From NCBI RefSeq assembly GCF_016428645.1, contig NZ_JAELXW010000060.1, positions 1 through 52,558 of the forward strand: 52,558 bases of DNA. Reading direction: 5' to 3'. The notes under the pieces were generated by a model. It was not told the DNA's origin and did no database searches. It saw only the letters and a list, made by a program, of their open reading frames with translations. The position numbers were made by a program, and so were the translations under genes. Positions 1 to 9,338 of this stretch are shown here, piece after piece. Source of the stretch: Glycomyces salinus. GTDB taxonomy: Bacteria > Actinomycetota > Actinomycetes > Mycobacteriales > Micromonosporaceae. The stretch's first letter is position 1, and the number at the start of each line of letters is the position of its first letter.

Positions 1-2
1 GC

Positions 3-1994
<1,992 letters not shown>

Positions 1995-2016
1995 GCGCGA
2001 CCGCTCGAGAACGAAG

Positions 2017-2075
2017 CCGCGGCGCGGCTCGGGAGAGCCCGGCGAAAGCCGGGTCTCAACCGGGCCGCGCCGCGG
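2017..2075. terminator. Large hairpin between convergent infB and the response regulator
   Basis: A 12-bp perfect outer stem (2017-2028 with 2064-2075, CCGCGGCGCGGC and its complement) encloses an inner stem CCCGGC-GAAA-GCCGGG (2038-2053) flanked by pairable GAGA/TCTC. There is no U-tract. Placed between two convergent stop codons, it can end transcription from both sides. Confidence 0.7.
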
Positions 2076-2151
2076 TCCGTCCACGGCGAGACCGCCGCGA
2101 TATCCGACCGCGGCCGAGCCGCATGACAGAGCGCGGCTTGCGGACTCCGGT

Positions 2152-2799
2152 TTACGAGCGCAGGTAAGTCAAGACGGCCTTCACTCTGCGGTGGTGGTCG
2201 CCGTCCTCGCTGCGCAGGCCCAGCTTGGTGAAGATGTTCCGGATGTGCTTCTCGACCGCCCCGTCGGAGACGAACAGCTTCCCGGCGATCGCCTTGTTCG
2301 AGTGGCCCTCGGCCATCAACGAGAGGACTTCTCTCTCTCGCGGCGTCAGGGACGCCACCGGATCGTCGCTTCTCCTGCGGACCATCAGCTGGGACACCAC
2401 CTCGGGATCGAAGACCGTCCCCCCGCCGGCCACGCGGCGCAGGGAGTCCATGAAGTCGTCCACGTCGATCACGCGGTCCTTGAGCAGGTAGCCCACGGCG
2501 CCGCGCGCGTCGGCGAGGAGGTCGTCGGCGTAGGAGACCTCGACGTACTGGGACAGGATGAGCACCGGCGCCCCCGGCACCAGCTCGCGCGCCCGAGTGG
2601 CCGCGCGCAGTCCCTCGTCGGTGAACGACGGCGGCATCCGCACGTCGACCACCGAGACGTCCGGCTCGTGCTCCTTCACGGCCTCGACGAGCGCGTCCCC
2701 GTCGCCGACCACGGCCACGACCTCGCACTCGAACTCCTCCAGGAGCTTGACCAGCCCGGACCTGATGAGCACGGCGTCATCGGCCACCACTACGCGCAC
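2152..2799 (-). CDS. NarL/LuxR-family response regulator
   Basis: DNA-binding response regulator of about 215 residues. The receiver domain starts VRVVVADDAVLIRSG; the likely phospho-acceptor is Asp52 in VVDVRMPP, and Lys in YLLKDR is the conserved receiver lysine. A C-terminal LuxR-type HTH contains LTPREREVLSLMAEG and VEKHIRNIFTKLGL. I chose GTG at 2797-2799 because GGAGG lies a few bases upstream and family proteins start at this point; an ATG at 2851-2853 would add 18 residues overlapping the kinase. The start overlaps the kinase stop by 10 bp, so the pair is translationally coupled. It presumably regulates local membrane or stress genes; the target is unknown. Confidence 0.92.
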   Translation of the reverse strand: MRVVVADDAVLIRSGLVKLLEEFECEVVAVVGDGDALVEAVKEHEPDVSVVDVRMPPSFTDEGLRAATRARELVPGAPVLILSQYVEVSYADDLLADARGAVGYLLKDRVIDVDDFMDSLRRVAGGGTVFDPEVVSQLMVRRRSDDPVASLTPREREVLSLMAEGHSNKAIAGKLFVSDGAVEKHIRNIFTKLGLRSEDGDHHRRVKAVLTYLRS

Positions 2800-4052
2800 G
2801 GAACCTCCGCTACGATCACCGTCGGACCGCCCTCGGGTGAGTCGAGCGTCCATTCGCCCTCGGCGGCTCTGATGCGATCGGCCAGGCCGGAGAGCCCGTG
2901 CCCCTTGGAGACGTGCGCGCCCCCGACCCCGTTGTCGCCGATCGAGACCACCAGCCTATCGCTCCAGTCCTCGACCTTCACCGAAGCCTGGGAGGCCCGA
3001 GCGTGCTTGCTGATGTTCGTCAGCGCCTCGGCGACCACGAAGTACACCGTGCTCTCCACGTTCGCCCGGTAGCGGCCCTTCACGTCTGTCTCCAGCGCCA
3101 CCGGCACCGTCGAGCGCGCCGTCAGGGCCGCCAGGGCGGCCTCCAGGCCGCGGTCGGTCAGGATCGGCGGGGCGATGCCCCTCGAAAGCGCCCGCAGTTC
3201 GTCGATCGTGTCCCGGGTCTGGGCGATCGCCTCCTCCAGGGTCGCCTGGGCCGCCTCGGGGTTGGCCTCCATCTGCCGCCGCACCCGCGCCAGCTCCATG
3301 CCGAGGCTGACCAGCCGCTGCTGCGGACCGTCGTGGATGTCGCGCTCGATGCGCCGCAGCGCCTCGGCTTCGGCGCTGGTGGCCGCGTCCCGAGACTCCT
3401 CCAGGCTGTCGATCCGCTCGTGCAGGCCGCTCAGCGAGGTCAGCAGGCCCTTGCCGATGTAGCCCTGGGCGAGGGCCAGACCTCGGACGATCGGCACCAG
3501 GAGCGCGGCCATGATCAGTCCGCCCAGGATCGAGAGGATCGAGGTGGCGAAGTACGAGTCTCCCCAGCCGAGCCACCGGGTGGCGTACTCGAGTCCGTCG
3601 TCGGTGTCGCCGGTGGCAAGAAAAATGATCCACGCGTACAGGGGCCGGGTGATAGCGGCCACCGTCGCGAGCCACCAGGAGATGGTGATCGCGAACGCCG
3701 CGACGGCCACCGGGAAGTTCGCCACTGCCCACAGCGCGTTCAGCCAGGACTGCCCGTCGGTGAACACCGTCAGGAACCGGCGCAGCACGGAACTGCCCTC
3801 CGGGGCCCGCTTGTAGCGCGGCCGCGGCAGCTGCCGCCGGAGCACGAACGGGAGCTGGGCCCGGCCGGCGACGGCCACGCCGCGCATGGCCAGCAGCGTC
3901 GACGCCGCGATCGGGATGCCGATCCAGATGATCGCCGTGCCCGTCCCCAAGGCGAGTCCCACGATGCTGATGATGAAGGCGGGCAGGGCGATGAAGAACG
4001 ACGAGAGGTTGTAGCCGGTATCGATCCCCAGTTGCCGGAGCGTCTTTCGCAT
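2790..4052 (-). CDS. Membrane sensor histidine kinase (HisKA_3 type)
   Basis: Partner kinase of the overlapping NarL-type regulator. The N-terminal ~200 residues hold several hydrophobic segments (about 15-55, 105-145, 168-190), resembling the actinobacterial membrane 'sensor' domain. A short coiled region leads to the HisKA_3 dimerisation helix with His240 in RRIERDIHDGPQQRL, then a HATPase_c domain with the N-box EALTNISKHA and GDNGVGG. No extracytoplasmic ligand domain is obvious, so the signal is probably sensed in or near the membrane. It starts at ATG 4052. The DUF6069 membrane gene lies 77 bp upstream on the same strand, suggesting a three-gene unit. Confidence 0.93.
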   Translation of the reverse strand: MRKTLRQLGIDTGYNLSSFFIALPAFIISIVGLALGTGTAIIWIGIPIAASTLLAMRGVAVAGRAQLPFVLRRQLPRPRYKRAPEGSSVLRRFLTVFTDGQSWLNALWAVANFPVAVAAFAITISWWLATVAAITRPLYAWIIFLATGDTDDGLEYATRWLGWGDSYFATSILSILGGLIMAALLVPIVRGLALAQGYIGKGLLTSLSGLHERIDSLEESRDAATSAEAEALRRIERDIHDGPQQRLVSLGMELARVRRQMEANPEAAQATLEEAIAQTRDTIDELRALSRGIAPPILTDRGLEAALAALTARSTVPVALETDVKGRYRANVESTVYFVVAEALTNISKHARASQASVKVEDWSDRLVVSIGDNGVGGAHVSKGHGLSGLADRIRAAEGEWTLDSPEGGPTVIVAEVPCA

Positions 4053-4109
4053 GCGTCCAATCTAAGCGGTGCGCTCCGGCCGCAGCGAGCCTGCGGGCAG
4101 GCGGATCGG

Positions 4110-4129
4110 GGGTAGGGCTGGCCCTACCC
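4110..4129. promoter_or_regulatory. Palindrome between DUF6069 gene and kinase gene
   Basis: Perfect inverted repeat GGGTAGGGC / GCCCTACCC with a 2-nt centre, immediately after the DUF6069 stop and 58 bp before the kinase start. It is either a weak terminator or an operator for the adjacent regulator. The sequence does not decide between them. Confidence 0.4.
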
Positions 4130-4660
4130 TCACCGCACCCCGGCGCCCGGCGCGTCGGCCGGGCGGGTCGCGATCCCGGCGACCGAGTTCAGCAGGCTCA
4201 TGATGCAGATCCCGATCACCAGGTTCACCGCCGCGGTCGCGATCTGGGACTCCAGCTCGGCCTCCACCGTGAACGGAATCAGCACCGCCACGGCCGTGGC
4301 CAGCATCATGACCCAGTTGAAGAACGCCATCGGGCGCGGCATGAGCAGCAGCATCAGGTGCAGCAGCCCGGTGGCGAGGAGCGCGATGCCGAAGGCCCCG
4401 AAGGCATAGGTCGTGGTCGTGGTGTCCCCGTAGGTCCCGGCGTCGGACGGCGACAGGATGTGGATGTCGAGCACCCCGCGCACCAGCAGGATCCCCACCA
4501 GCGCCACCAGCGCCGCGACCACGGCGGTGCCGAAGCCGCCGGCCCACAGCTTGCCCCCCTCCACGCCGGGCCGCTGGTCCGGTCCGGCCGTGGACTCGGC
4601 CGGAAAACGCCGCGTCTGGTCGCCGTACTGCTGTTCCCACCCGCTCTGCGGTGCGGACAT
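4130..4660 (-). CDS. DUF6069-like four-helix membrane protein
   Basis: 176 residues. A hydrophilic N-terminal ~35 residues rich in Gln/Pro is followed by about four hydrophobic segments (near 41-62, 86-108, 113-134, 143-163), with a Thr-rich YGDTTTTTYAFG loop. The pattern resembles actinobacterial DUF6069 proteins; I have no activity to propose. The start is ATG 4660. It is the first gene of the reverse-strand set with the sensor kinase and regulator, so it may help sense or respond to the same envelope signal; this is inference from position only. Confidence 0.7.
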   Translation of the reverse strand: MSAPQSGWEQQYGDQTRRFPAESTAGPDQRPGVEGGKLWAGGFGTAVVAALVALVGILLVRGVLDIHILSPSDAGTYGDTTTTTYAFGAFGIALLATGLLHLMLLLMPRPMAFFNWVMMLATAVAVLIPFTVEAELESQIATAAVNLVIGICIMSLLNSVAGIATRPADAPGAGVR

Positions 4661-4813
4661 GGTTCCCCCTCATGGCGGTGCCGTGAATTCGGTCCGGTGT
4701 TCTCCTCTACAGGCCATGGTCGCAAGAGGCACGTGACCGACATCCCGAAACGGCGGATTTCGGGCGGACTAAATGATCTTGGTGCTCGCGGCCGGGACGC
4801 GTAATCTAGAGCG

Positions 4814-5110
4814 GTGTTCACCGGATGCGCCGAATTCGATCTCCTCCTCCCGCCCGACTCCCGCTCGCTGAAGGCCAAGCGCTCATATGTGCGCCCGATC
4901 GTCGCCGCGCTGCGGAAGTTCGAGGTGGCGGCGGCCGAAGTCGGCGACCAGGACCTCCACGGACGCACGACCGTGGGCGTCGCCGCCGTGGCGGGCGACC
5001 ACCCGCACGTGCAGGAGATCCTGAACGCGTGCGAGAAACTCGTGGCCGCGCGCCCGGAGGTCGAGCTGCTCGGCGTCCGCCGCCGCGTGTTCGGTCCCGA
5101 GGACGAGTAG
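4814..5110 (+). CDS. DUF503 family protein (YlxP-like)
   Basis: 98 residues, GTG start. It contains the family signature RSLKAKRSYVRPIVAALRK near residue 18 and EVGDQDLHGRTTVGVAAVA. DUF503 proteins are small cytoplasmic proteins encoded between infB and rbfA in many Gram-positive bacteria; a role linked to ribosome assembly is suspected but unproven. The stop is 26 bp before rbfA, so the two are probably co-transcribed. Confidence 0.9.
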   Translation: MFTGCAEFDLLLPPDSRSLKAKRSYVRPIVAALRKFEVAAAEVGDQDLHGRTTVGVAAVAGDHPHVQEILNACEKLVAARPEVELLGVRRRVFGPEDE

Positions 5111-5136
5111 AGGAAGCAGAAGGCAGGGAAGACGAC

Positions 5137-5571
5137 ATGGCTGATGAGGCGAAGCGGTCCCAGGTGGCCAAGCGGGTCATGGAGCTGACCGCTCAGGCGG
5201 TGCGCAAGCTCAAGGACCCGCGCGTGGGCATGGTCACCATCACTGACGCGCGCATGACCCCCGACCTGCGGGAAGCGACGATCTTCTACACCGTCCTCGG
5301 CGATGAGGAGCAGGTGAAGTCCTCCTCGGCGGCGCTCGAGCGCGCCCGGGGCCACCTGCGCACGGTCGTCGGCCGGGCCCTGGGGATGCGGCACACGCCG
5401 TCGCTGGCGTTCGTGGCCGACACGGTCCCCGAGCACGCCGGCCGCATCGAGGAGCTCCTGGCCGAGGCCGCCAAGGCCGACGCCGAGGTCCACAAGATCG
5501 CCCGGGGAGCCGCCTACGCCGGCGACCCCAACCCGTACCGCGAGGAAGACAAGCCCGAGGACGAGGAGTGA
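5137..5571 (+). CDS. rbfA: 30S ribosome-binding factor RbfA
   Basis: 144 residues. RbfA binds the free 30S subunit and supports late 16S rRNA 5'-end maturation and cold adaptation. The KH-like fold is recognisable: QVAKRVMELTAQAV near the N-terminus, DPRVGMVTITDARMTPDLREA in the middle, and LRTVVGRALGMRHTPSLAFVAD with the characteristic kinked helix. ATG 5137 gives the canonical MADEAKRSQVAKRV start; the frame is open further upstream but overlaps DUF503. The tail (EEDKPEDEE) is acidic. truB normally follows closely, but here a toxin-antitoxin pair lies between. Confidence 0.96.
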   Translation: MADEAKRSQVAKRVMELTAQAVRKLKDPRVGMVTITDARMTPDLREATIFYTVLGDEEQVKSSSAALERARGHLRTVVGRALGMRHTPSLAFVADTVPEHAGRIEELLAEAAKADAEVHKIARGAAYAGDPNPYREEDKPEDEE

Positions 5572-5631
5572 CCGCCGGGGCATCCACTGCCCCGGCCCCG
5601 TATCGGCGCATCGCCTCCCTGGCGCTCCCGG

Positions 5632-5663
5632 CTATCGTTTTCGTTTTTTTCGAATAGCGATAG
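5632..5663. promoter_or_regulatory. Imperfect palindrome and -10-like box upstream of the toxin-antitoxin pair
   Basis: CTATCG (5632-5637) faces CGATAG (5658-5663) across an AT-rich centre with further TTCG/CGAA pairing. TAGGAT at 5661-5666 looks like a -10 box, and AGGAGG at 5674 is the ribosome site of the antitoxin. Self-regulating antitoxins usually bind such repeats, so this is the likely operator-promoter; the assignment is inference. Confidence 0.45.
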
Positions 5664-5687
5664 GATCGTGTCTAGGAGGTGTCGAAC

Positions 5688-6194
5688 ATGACCGGTGTGC
5701 TGGATGAACGGACGATTCTTCCGCCGTCGACCCACCTGAATCGGCTCGAGGAGCTGGTCCGCGCCTTGGCGGTCGAGGTTGAGCCATGCCGAGCCAGGCT
5801 GGTGGGCCCGGACGGGTCGACGATCGAGCTGCCGGACGAGGTCTACCAGGCGCTTCGCGATGTGGTTGAAACGCTGTCGCAGGGCCTGGCCATCACCATC
5901 GCCCCGCACAACACGATGCTTACCACGCAGGAGGCGGCGGACTTGCTCAACATCTCACGGCCCACGCTCGTGCGGCTGTTGGAGGACGGCGAGGTCCCGT
6001 TCAGCAAACGTGGCCGACATCGGCGGGTACTGCTTAGGGATGTGCTGGCATACCAGGAACGCAGCCGCCGCGAGCGGCGGGCCGGGCTCGGAGAGATGGT
6101 CGCCGAAGGCGAGGAAGCGGGCCTGTACGACTCACCGATGCCGATGAAGCCCACTCGGTTAGGCCTGTCGCGTGCGTCAATCAGCGTTGCTTGA
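5688..6194 (+). CDS. Excisionase-type HTH antitoxin
   Basis: 168 residues. The central MerR/excisionase-like HTH reads [44 protein letters not shown], matching HTH proteins that precede PIN-domain toxins in actinobacteria. The N-terminal part ([19 protein letters not shown]) is the usual extension of this group. I chose ATG 5688, eight bases after AGGAGG; an in-frame GTG at 5679 overlaps that Shine-Dalgarno and is unlikely. The stop overlaps the toxin start by 23 bp. The gene looks intact, whereas its partner does not. Confidence 0.8.
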   Translation: MTGVLDERTILPPSTHLNRLEELVRALAVEVEPCRARLVGPDGSTIELPDEVYQALRDVVETLSQGLAITIAPHNTMLTTQEAADLLNISRPTLVRLLEDGEVPFSKRGRHRRVLLRDVLAYQERSRRERRAGLGEMVAEGEEAGLYDSPMPMKPTRLGLSRASISVA

Positions 6195-6417
6195 CACCTG
6201 CGTGCTCTTTCCAGCCTATCCGTGCGATACGTTGCTGTCACTGGCCGAAGATGACCTTTATCGACCGCTGTGGTCAATGGACATTCTGTGTGAGCTGAGG
6301 CGGCAGGCGGCCCGGTTCCGGCGTGAGCCGTTGAACGTCGCGGGCCTGCTCGGCAGGCTAGACAGATCCGGCGTGCCCGGATTCGCGGCCGAAGTCCGCC
6401 GGTACATCCAGCGTTGA
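6172..6417 (+). pseudogene. PIN-domain toxin remnant with internal deletion
   Basis: 81 codons from GTG 6172. The first ~43 residues ([29 protein letters not shown]) match the start of actinobacterial PIN ribonuclease toxins, including the first catalytic Asp in LLDT. The rest ([29 protein letters not shown]) matches the far C-terminal end of the same proteins. The middle, which carries the remaining catalytic acids (about 100 residues in full-length relatives, which are near 190 residues), is absent. The simplest reading is an in-frame deletion that removes RNase activity while leaving the reading frame open. It may still bind the antitoxin. It could also be scored as a short CDS. Confidence 0.7.
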
Positions 6418-6773
6418 CTTCACTCGGCTGGGGCCTCTCTTCTTCCGGAGCGGACTCGCGGCCTTAGCGCTCAGTGGATGCGCGGTCATCCACTGGCTCG
6501 CGTGTATTGGCGCCTGGGCCGTGGTGGGCGCCGAGCGCGGGTGACGATAATCGTCTCAATATCTGGATTTACGGCTGTGCAAACCTTGAACGCCCGTTAA
6601 GGTATCGAGGATGAACGCCAAGTCATCGCCGCGACGTAAACGCCGCACGCGTTCCACTAAGTGGGACGATCAGAAGTCCGAGGCGCTGCGCGCCCTCCAG
6701 GAATCGCTCGACCGCCACCAATAGCCACCGCCGCCGCGCCGCGGCCGGGCGACGCCGGTTAGCCTCTACGGCT
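6418..6773. other. Gap between the toxin remnant and truB
   Basis: About 356 bp, comparatively AT-rich near 6541-6600. The only coding candidate is a 37-codon frame at 6611-6724, listed separately. No tRNA, terminator or insertion-sequence end could be recognised. Confidence 0.5.
6611..6724 (+). CDS. Possible very short basic protein (37 aa)
   Basis: ATG 6611 to TAG 6724 encodes a Lys/Arg-rich N-terminal half (SSPRRKRRTRSTKW) and an amphipathic C-terminal helix (KSEALRALQESL). AGG lies directly before the ATG and truB starts 50 bp later. I recognise no family; it may be a real small nucleic-acid-binding protein or chance. Confidence 0.3.
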   Translation: MNAKSSPRRKRRTRSTKWDDQKSEALRALQESLDRHQ

Positions 6774-7685
6774 GTGACTTCACCGCAGCCGGGCATCGCC
6801 GTCGTCGACAAACCTCAGGGCATCACCTCCCACGGGGCGGTGGCCCGCATGCGCCGCATCTGCGGCACCCGCAAGGTCGGCCACGGCGGCACGCTCGACC
6901 CGATGGCCACCGGCGTCCTCATCGTCGCCGTCGGCAAGGGCACCAAGCTCCTGACCTACGTCTCCGGCCTCGACAAGTCGTACGCGGCCACGATCCGGCT
7001 CGGCCGGTCCACCGTCACCGACGACGCCGAAGGCGAGATGACCGCCACCCGAGACCCCTCCGGAGTGGCCGACGAGGCGATCCGCGCGGCCCTGGAAAGG
7101 ATGGTCGGGGAGATCGACCAGGTCCCCAGCGCCGTCAGCGCCGTCAAGATCGATGGCCAGCGGGCCTACAAACGCGTCCGCGACGGCGAGACGGTCGAAC
7201 TCGAGCCCCGGCGGGTCACCATCGCCTCGATCGAGACCGGACCGATCCGCAGGACGACCGACGCCGACGGACTCCCGGTGATCGACCTCGACATCGACGT
7301 CTCGTGCTCCTCCGGCACCTACATCCGCGCCATCGCCCGCGACCTCGGCGCCGCACTCGAAGTCGGCGGGCACTTGACCGCGTTGCGCCGCACCAGAATC
7401 GGCCGATTCGGACTCGACGAGGCCGCGACCCTCGACGAACTGGCCGAACGCTCCGAGGCCCCAGGCCCGGTCGAACTCATGCCGCTCGGAGCCGCGGCCG
7501 CCCGCCTCATGCCCACCCGCACCGCCACCGCCGCCGAGGCCAAGGCACTCTCCTTCGGCAAATCGCTCGAGGCCGCCGGCATCGACGGCCGCTACGCCGT
7601 GCTGGACGAGGCCGGGGAACTCCTGGCGGTCATGACCGACCGCGGTCCCCGCGCCAAACCCGAGACCGTCTTCGCCGCCGCCTAG
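6774..7685 (+). CDS. truB: tRNA pseudouridine(55) synthase TruB
   Basis: 303 residues. It isomerises U55 in the T-loop of tRNAs and acts as a tRNA chaperone. Motif I GHGGTLDPMATGVL contains the catalytic Asp; GITSHGAVARMRR, AVSAVKIDGQRAYKRVRDGE and SCSSGTYIRAIARDLG are the other family blocks, followed by the small C-terminal domain of actinobacterial TruB. GTG start. Its TAG stop overlaps the stop of the convergent AraC gene (CTAG at 7682-7685). In relatives a DHH phosphoesterase gene often precedes truB; none is present here. Confidence 0.96.
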   Translation: MTSPQPGIAVVDKPQGITSHGAVARMRRICGTRKVGHGGTLDPMATGVLIVAVGKGTKLLTYVSGLDKSYAATIRLGRSTVTDDAEGEMTATRDPSGVADEAIRAALERMVGEIDQVPSAVSAVKIDGQRAYKRVRDGETVELEPRRVTIASIETGPIRRTTDADGLPVIDLDIDVSCSSGTYIRAIARDLGAALEVGGHLTALRRTRIGRFGLDEAATLDELAERSEAPGPVELMPLGAAAARLMPTRTATAAEAKALSFGKSLEAAGIDGRYAVLDEAGELLAVMTDRGPRAKPETVFAAA

Positions 7686-8551
7686 TTCAGTACCGAGACC
7701 CGGAAGCCCCCCGGCGTCATCCCGGTGTACTTGTGGAAGTACTTGCTGAAGTTGGTCGCGCTCGAGAAGCCCAGCCGCGCCCCGATGCGGGCGGCCGACA
7801 GGTCCGAGCTGGCCAGGAGCCGCTTGGCCTCCAGGACCACCCGCCGGTCGATGAACTCCTTGGCCGGCATTCCGACCGCCGCGAGCGTGGACCGCGAGAG
7901 CGTGCGCGGCGAATAGGCCAGGGCCGCCGCGTAGTCGGCCAGGCGGCGGCTCCCGGCGAAGTCGCGCTCGACCGCGTCGCGGAACGCCAGGTAGATCTCG
8001 CCCGGTTCGGACCCGCTGCCGCCCTCGGCGGGAAGCGCGGCGATCCGCAGCAGCAGCACCGCCAGCAGGTGCCGCAGCACCTGGAGGCGCGTGTCCAGCG
8101 GGAGCCGCTCGGTCGCGCCGAACTCCCATTGCAGCTGGCTCGCCGCGACCCGGATGATCGCGTGGTCCTCGGCGCTCGGGTTGCGCAGCACCGGCGCGTG
8201 CGGATCGTCGGCGCAGACCCCGATCGCAGTGTCGGGATCCAGGAAGCCGCCTTCGAAGCGCACCAGGGTTCCCTCGGCGCCCTCCAGCTTCGACCACTGC
8301 TGCACCTGGCCGGGCCGGGCCCACAGCCACGAGCCGGGCCGCAGCGCGTAGTCGGTGAAGTCCACCGAATGCCACAGCGAGCCCGAGCTGAGGGTGAGCA
8401 GATGGTGGAGATCGGAACGCACCGGGCGCTCCGGGCCGCCGTCGCGCTCGCGCAGTTGGGCGAGCGAGAGCACCTCGACGCCGACCGGAAGCGGACCGGA
8501 GGCGTTCAACGAGCGTGCCGGAATGTCGTCGTGTCGAGTTCTGACCAGCAT
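7682..8551 (-). CDS. AraC-family transcriptional regulator
   Basis: 289 residues. The N-terminal half is a cupin-like sensing domain (SGSLWHSVDFTDYALRPGSWLWARPGQVQ). The C-terminal half holds two HTH motifs: RRLADYAAALAYSPRTLSRS and AARIGARLGFSSATNFSKYFHKYTGMTPGGFR, the second being the AraC signature. I chose ATG 8549-8551; the frame continues open upstream across the divergent gene, but that part is antisense to the nitroreductase-like gene. It is transcribed away from that gene with 87 bp between starts, so it probably controls it or itself. Confidence 0.88.
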   Translation of the reverse strand: MLVRTRHDDIPARSLNASGPLPVGVEVLSLAQLRERDGGPERPVRSDLHHLLTLSSGSLWHSVDFTDYALRPGSWLWARPGQVQQWSKLEGAEGTLVRFEGGFLDPDTAIGVCADDPHAPVLRNPSAEDHAIIRVAASQLQWEFGATERLPLDTRLQVLRHLLAVLLLRIAALPAEGGSGSEPGEIYLAFRDAVERDFAGSRRLADYAAALAYSPRTLSRSTLAAVGMPAKEFIDRRVVLEAKRLLASSDLSAARIGARLGFSSATNFSKYFHKYTGMTPGGFRVSVLN

Positions 8552-8638
8552 CGGTGTCCAGTTTATCCGGTGGAGCGAGGTTTCAGGGCGCCTTCGCGCC
8601 CCCTTGTGGTTGTTTAAATTTGAAGTAGCCTTGTGCCC

Positions 8639-9283
8639 ATGGCAGATACCAAGACCGTGGACTTCTGGTTCGACCCCGCGTGCCCCTGGGCGTGGATGAC
8701 CTCCCGCTGGATCATCGAGGCGGCCAAGCGCCGCGACCTCCACGTCCGCTGGAACGTGATGAGCCTGTTCGTGCTGAACGAACCGAGGCTCGACGAACTT
8801 CCCGAACACTACGCCGAGATGATGCCGAAGACCCTCCCGGCAGTACGGGTGGCAACGGCCGTCGCCCAGAAGTACGACAACGACACCCTCGGCCGGCTCT
8901 ACACGGCCCTGGGCAACCGGATCCACCTCGACGGCGAGAAGAACTCCGAGGTCTACATCCCGGCCGCGCTGGAGAAGACCGGGCTCCCGGCCGAACTGGC
9001 CGAAGTCGGCGGGTCCGACGAGTACGACGAGGCCCTCCGCGCCTCCCACCAGCGCGGAATCGACCTGGTCGGCACCGACGTCGGCACCCCCGTGGTGGCC
9101 GTGGAGAACGACGAGGGCGAGCAGGTCGGCCTCTTCGGTCCCGTGGTCACCCCGGCCCCGCAGGGAGAGGCCGCCGCGAAACTCTGGGACGGCGTCTACG
9201 CCGTGACCACCACCCCGGGCTTCTACGAACTCAAGCGCACCCGCACCAAGGGCCCGGACTTCAGCAACCTAACCGCCGACTAG
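8639..9283 (+). CDS. DsbA-fold mycothiol-dependent nitroreductase (Rv2466c-like)
   Basis: 214 residues. The thioredoxin/DsbA fold opens TVDFWFDPACPWAWMTSRW and contains DVGTPVVAVENDEGEQVGLFGPVV (cis-Pro region) and the C-terminal FYELKRTRTKGPDF. It resembles M. tuberculosis Rv2466c, which uses a CPWC active site to reduce nitro compounds and other substrates with mycothiol. Here the motif is CPWA, so only the nucleophilic cysteine remains; a monothiol mechanism with mycothiol is the natural inference. ATG 8639 is chosen over GTG 8633. A perfect hairpin follows the stop. Confidence 0.85.
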   Translation: MADTKTVDFWFDPACPWAWMTSRWIIEAAKRRDLHVRWNVMSLFVLNEPRLDELPEHYAEMMPKTLPAVRVATAVAQKYDNDTLGRLYTALGNRIHLDGEKNSEVYIPAALEKTGLPAELAEVGGSDEYDEALRASHQRGIDLVGTDVGTPVVAVENDEGEQVGLFGPVVTPAPQGEAAAKLWDGVYAVTTTPGFYELKRTRTKGPDFSNLTAD

Positions 9284-9294
9284 GACCCGGACGC

Positions 9295-9333
9295 ACGGGA
9301 CCGGCCCCGGGCGGAGCCCGGGGCCGGTCCCGT
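9295..9333. terminator. 18-bp perfect hairpin, bidirectional terminator
   Basis: ACGGGACCGGCCCCGGGC (9295-9312) is exactly complementary to 9316-9333 across a GGA loop, between the convergent nitroreductase-like and DUF3145 genes. It lacks a clear U-tract. Confidence 0.8.
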
Positions 9334-9338
9334 CGGGT

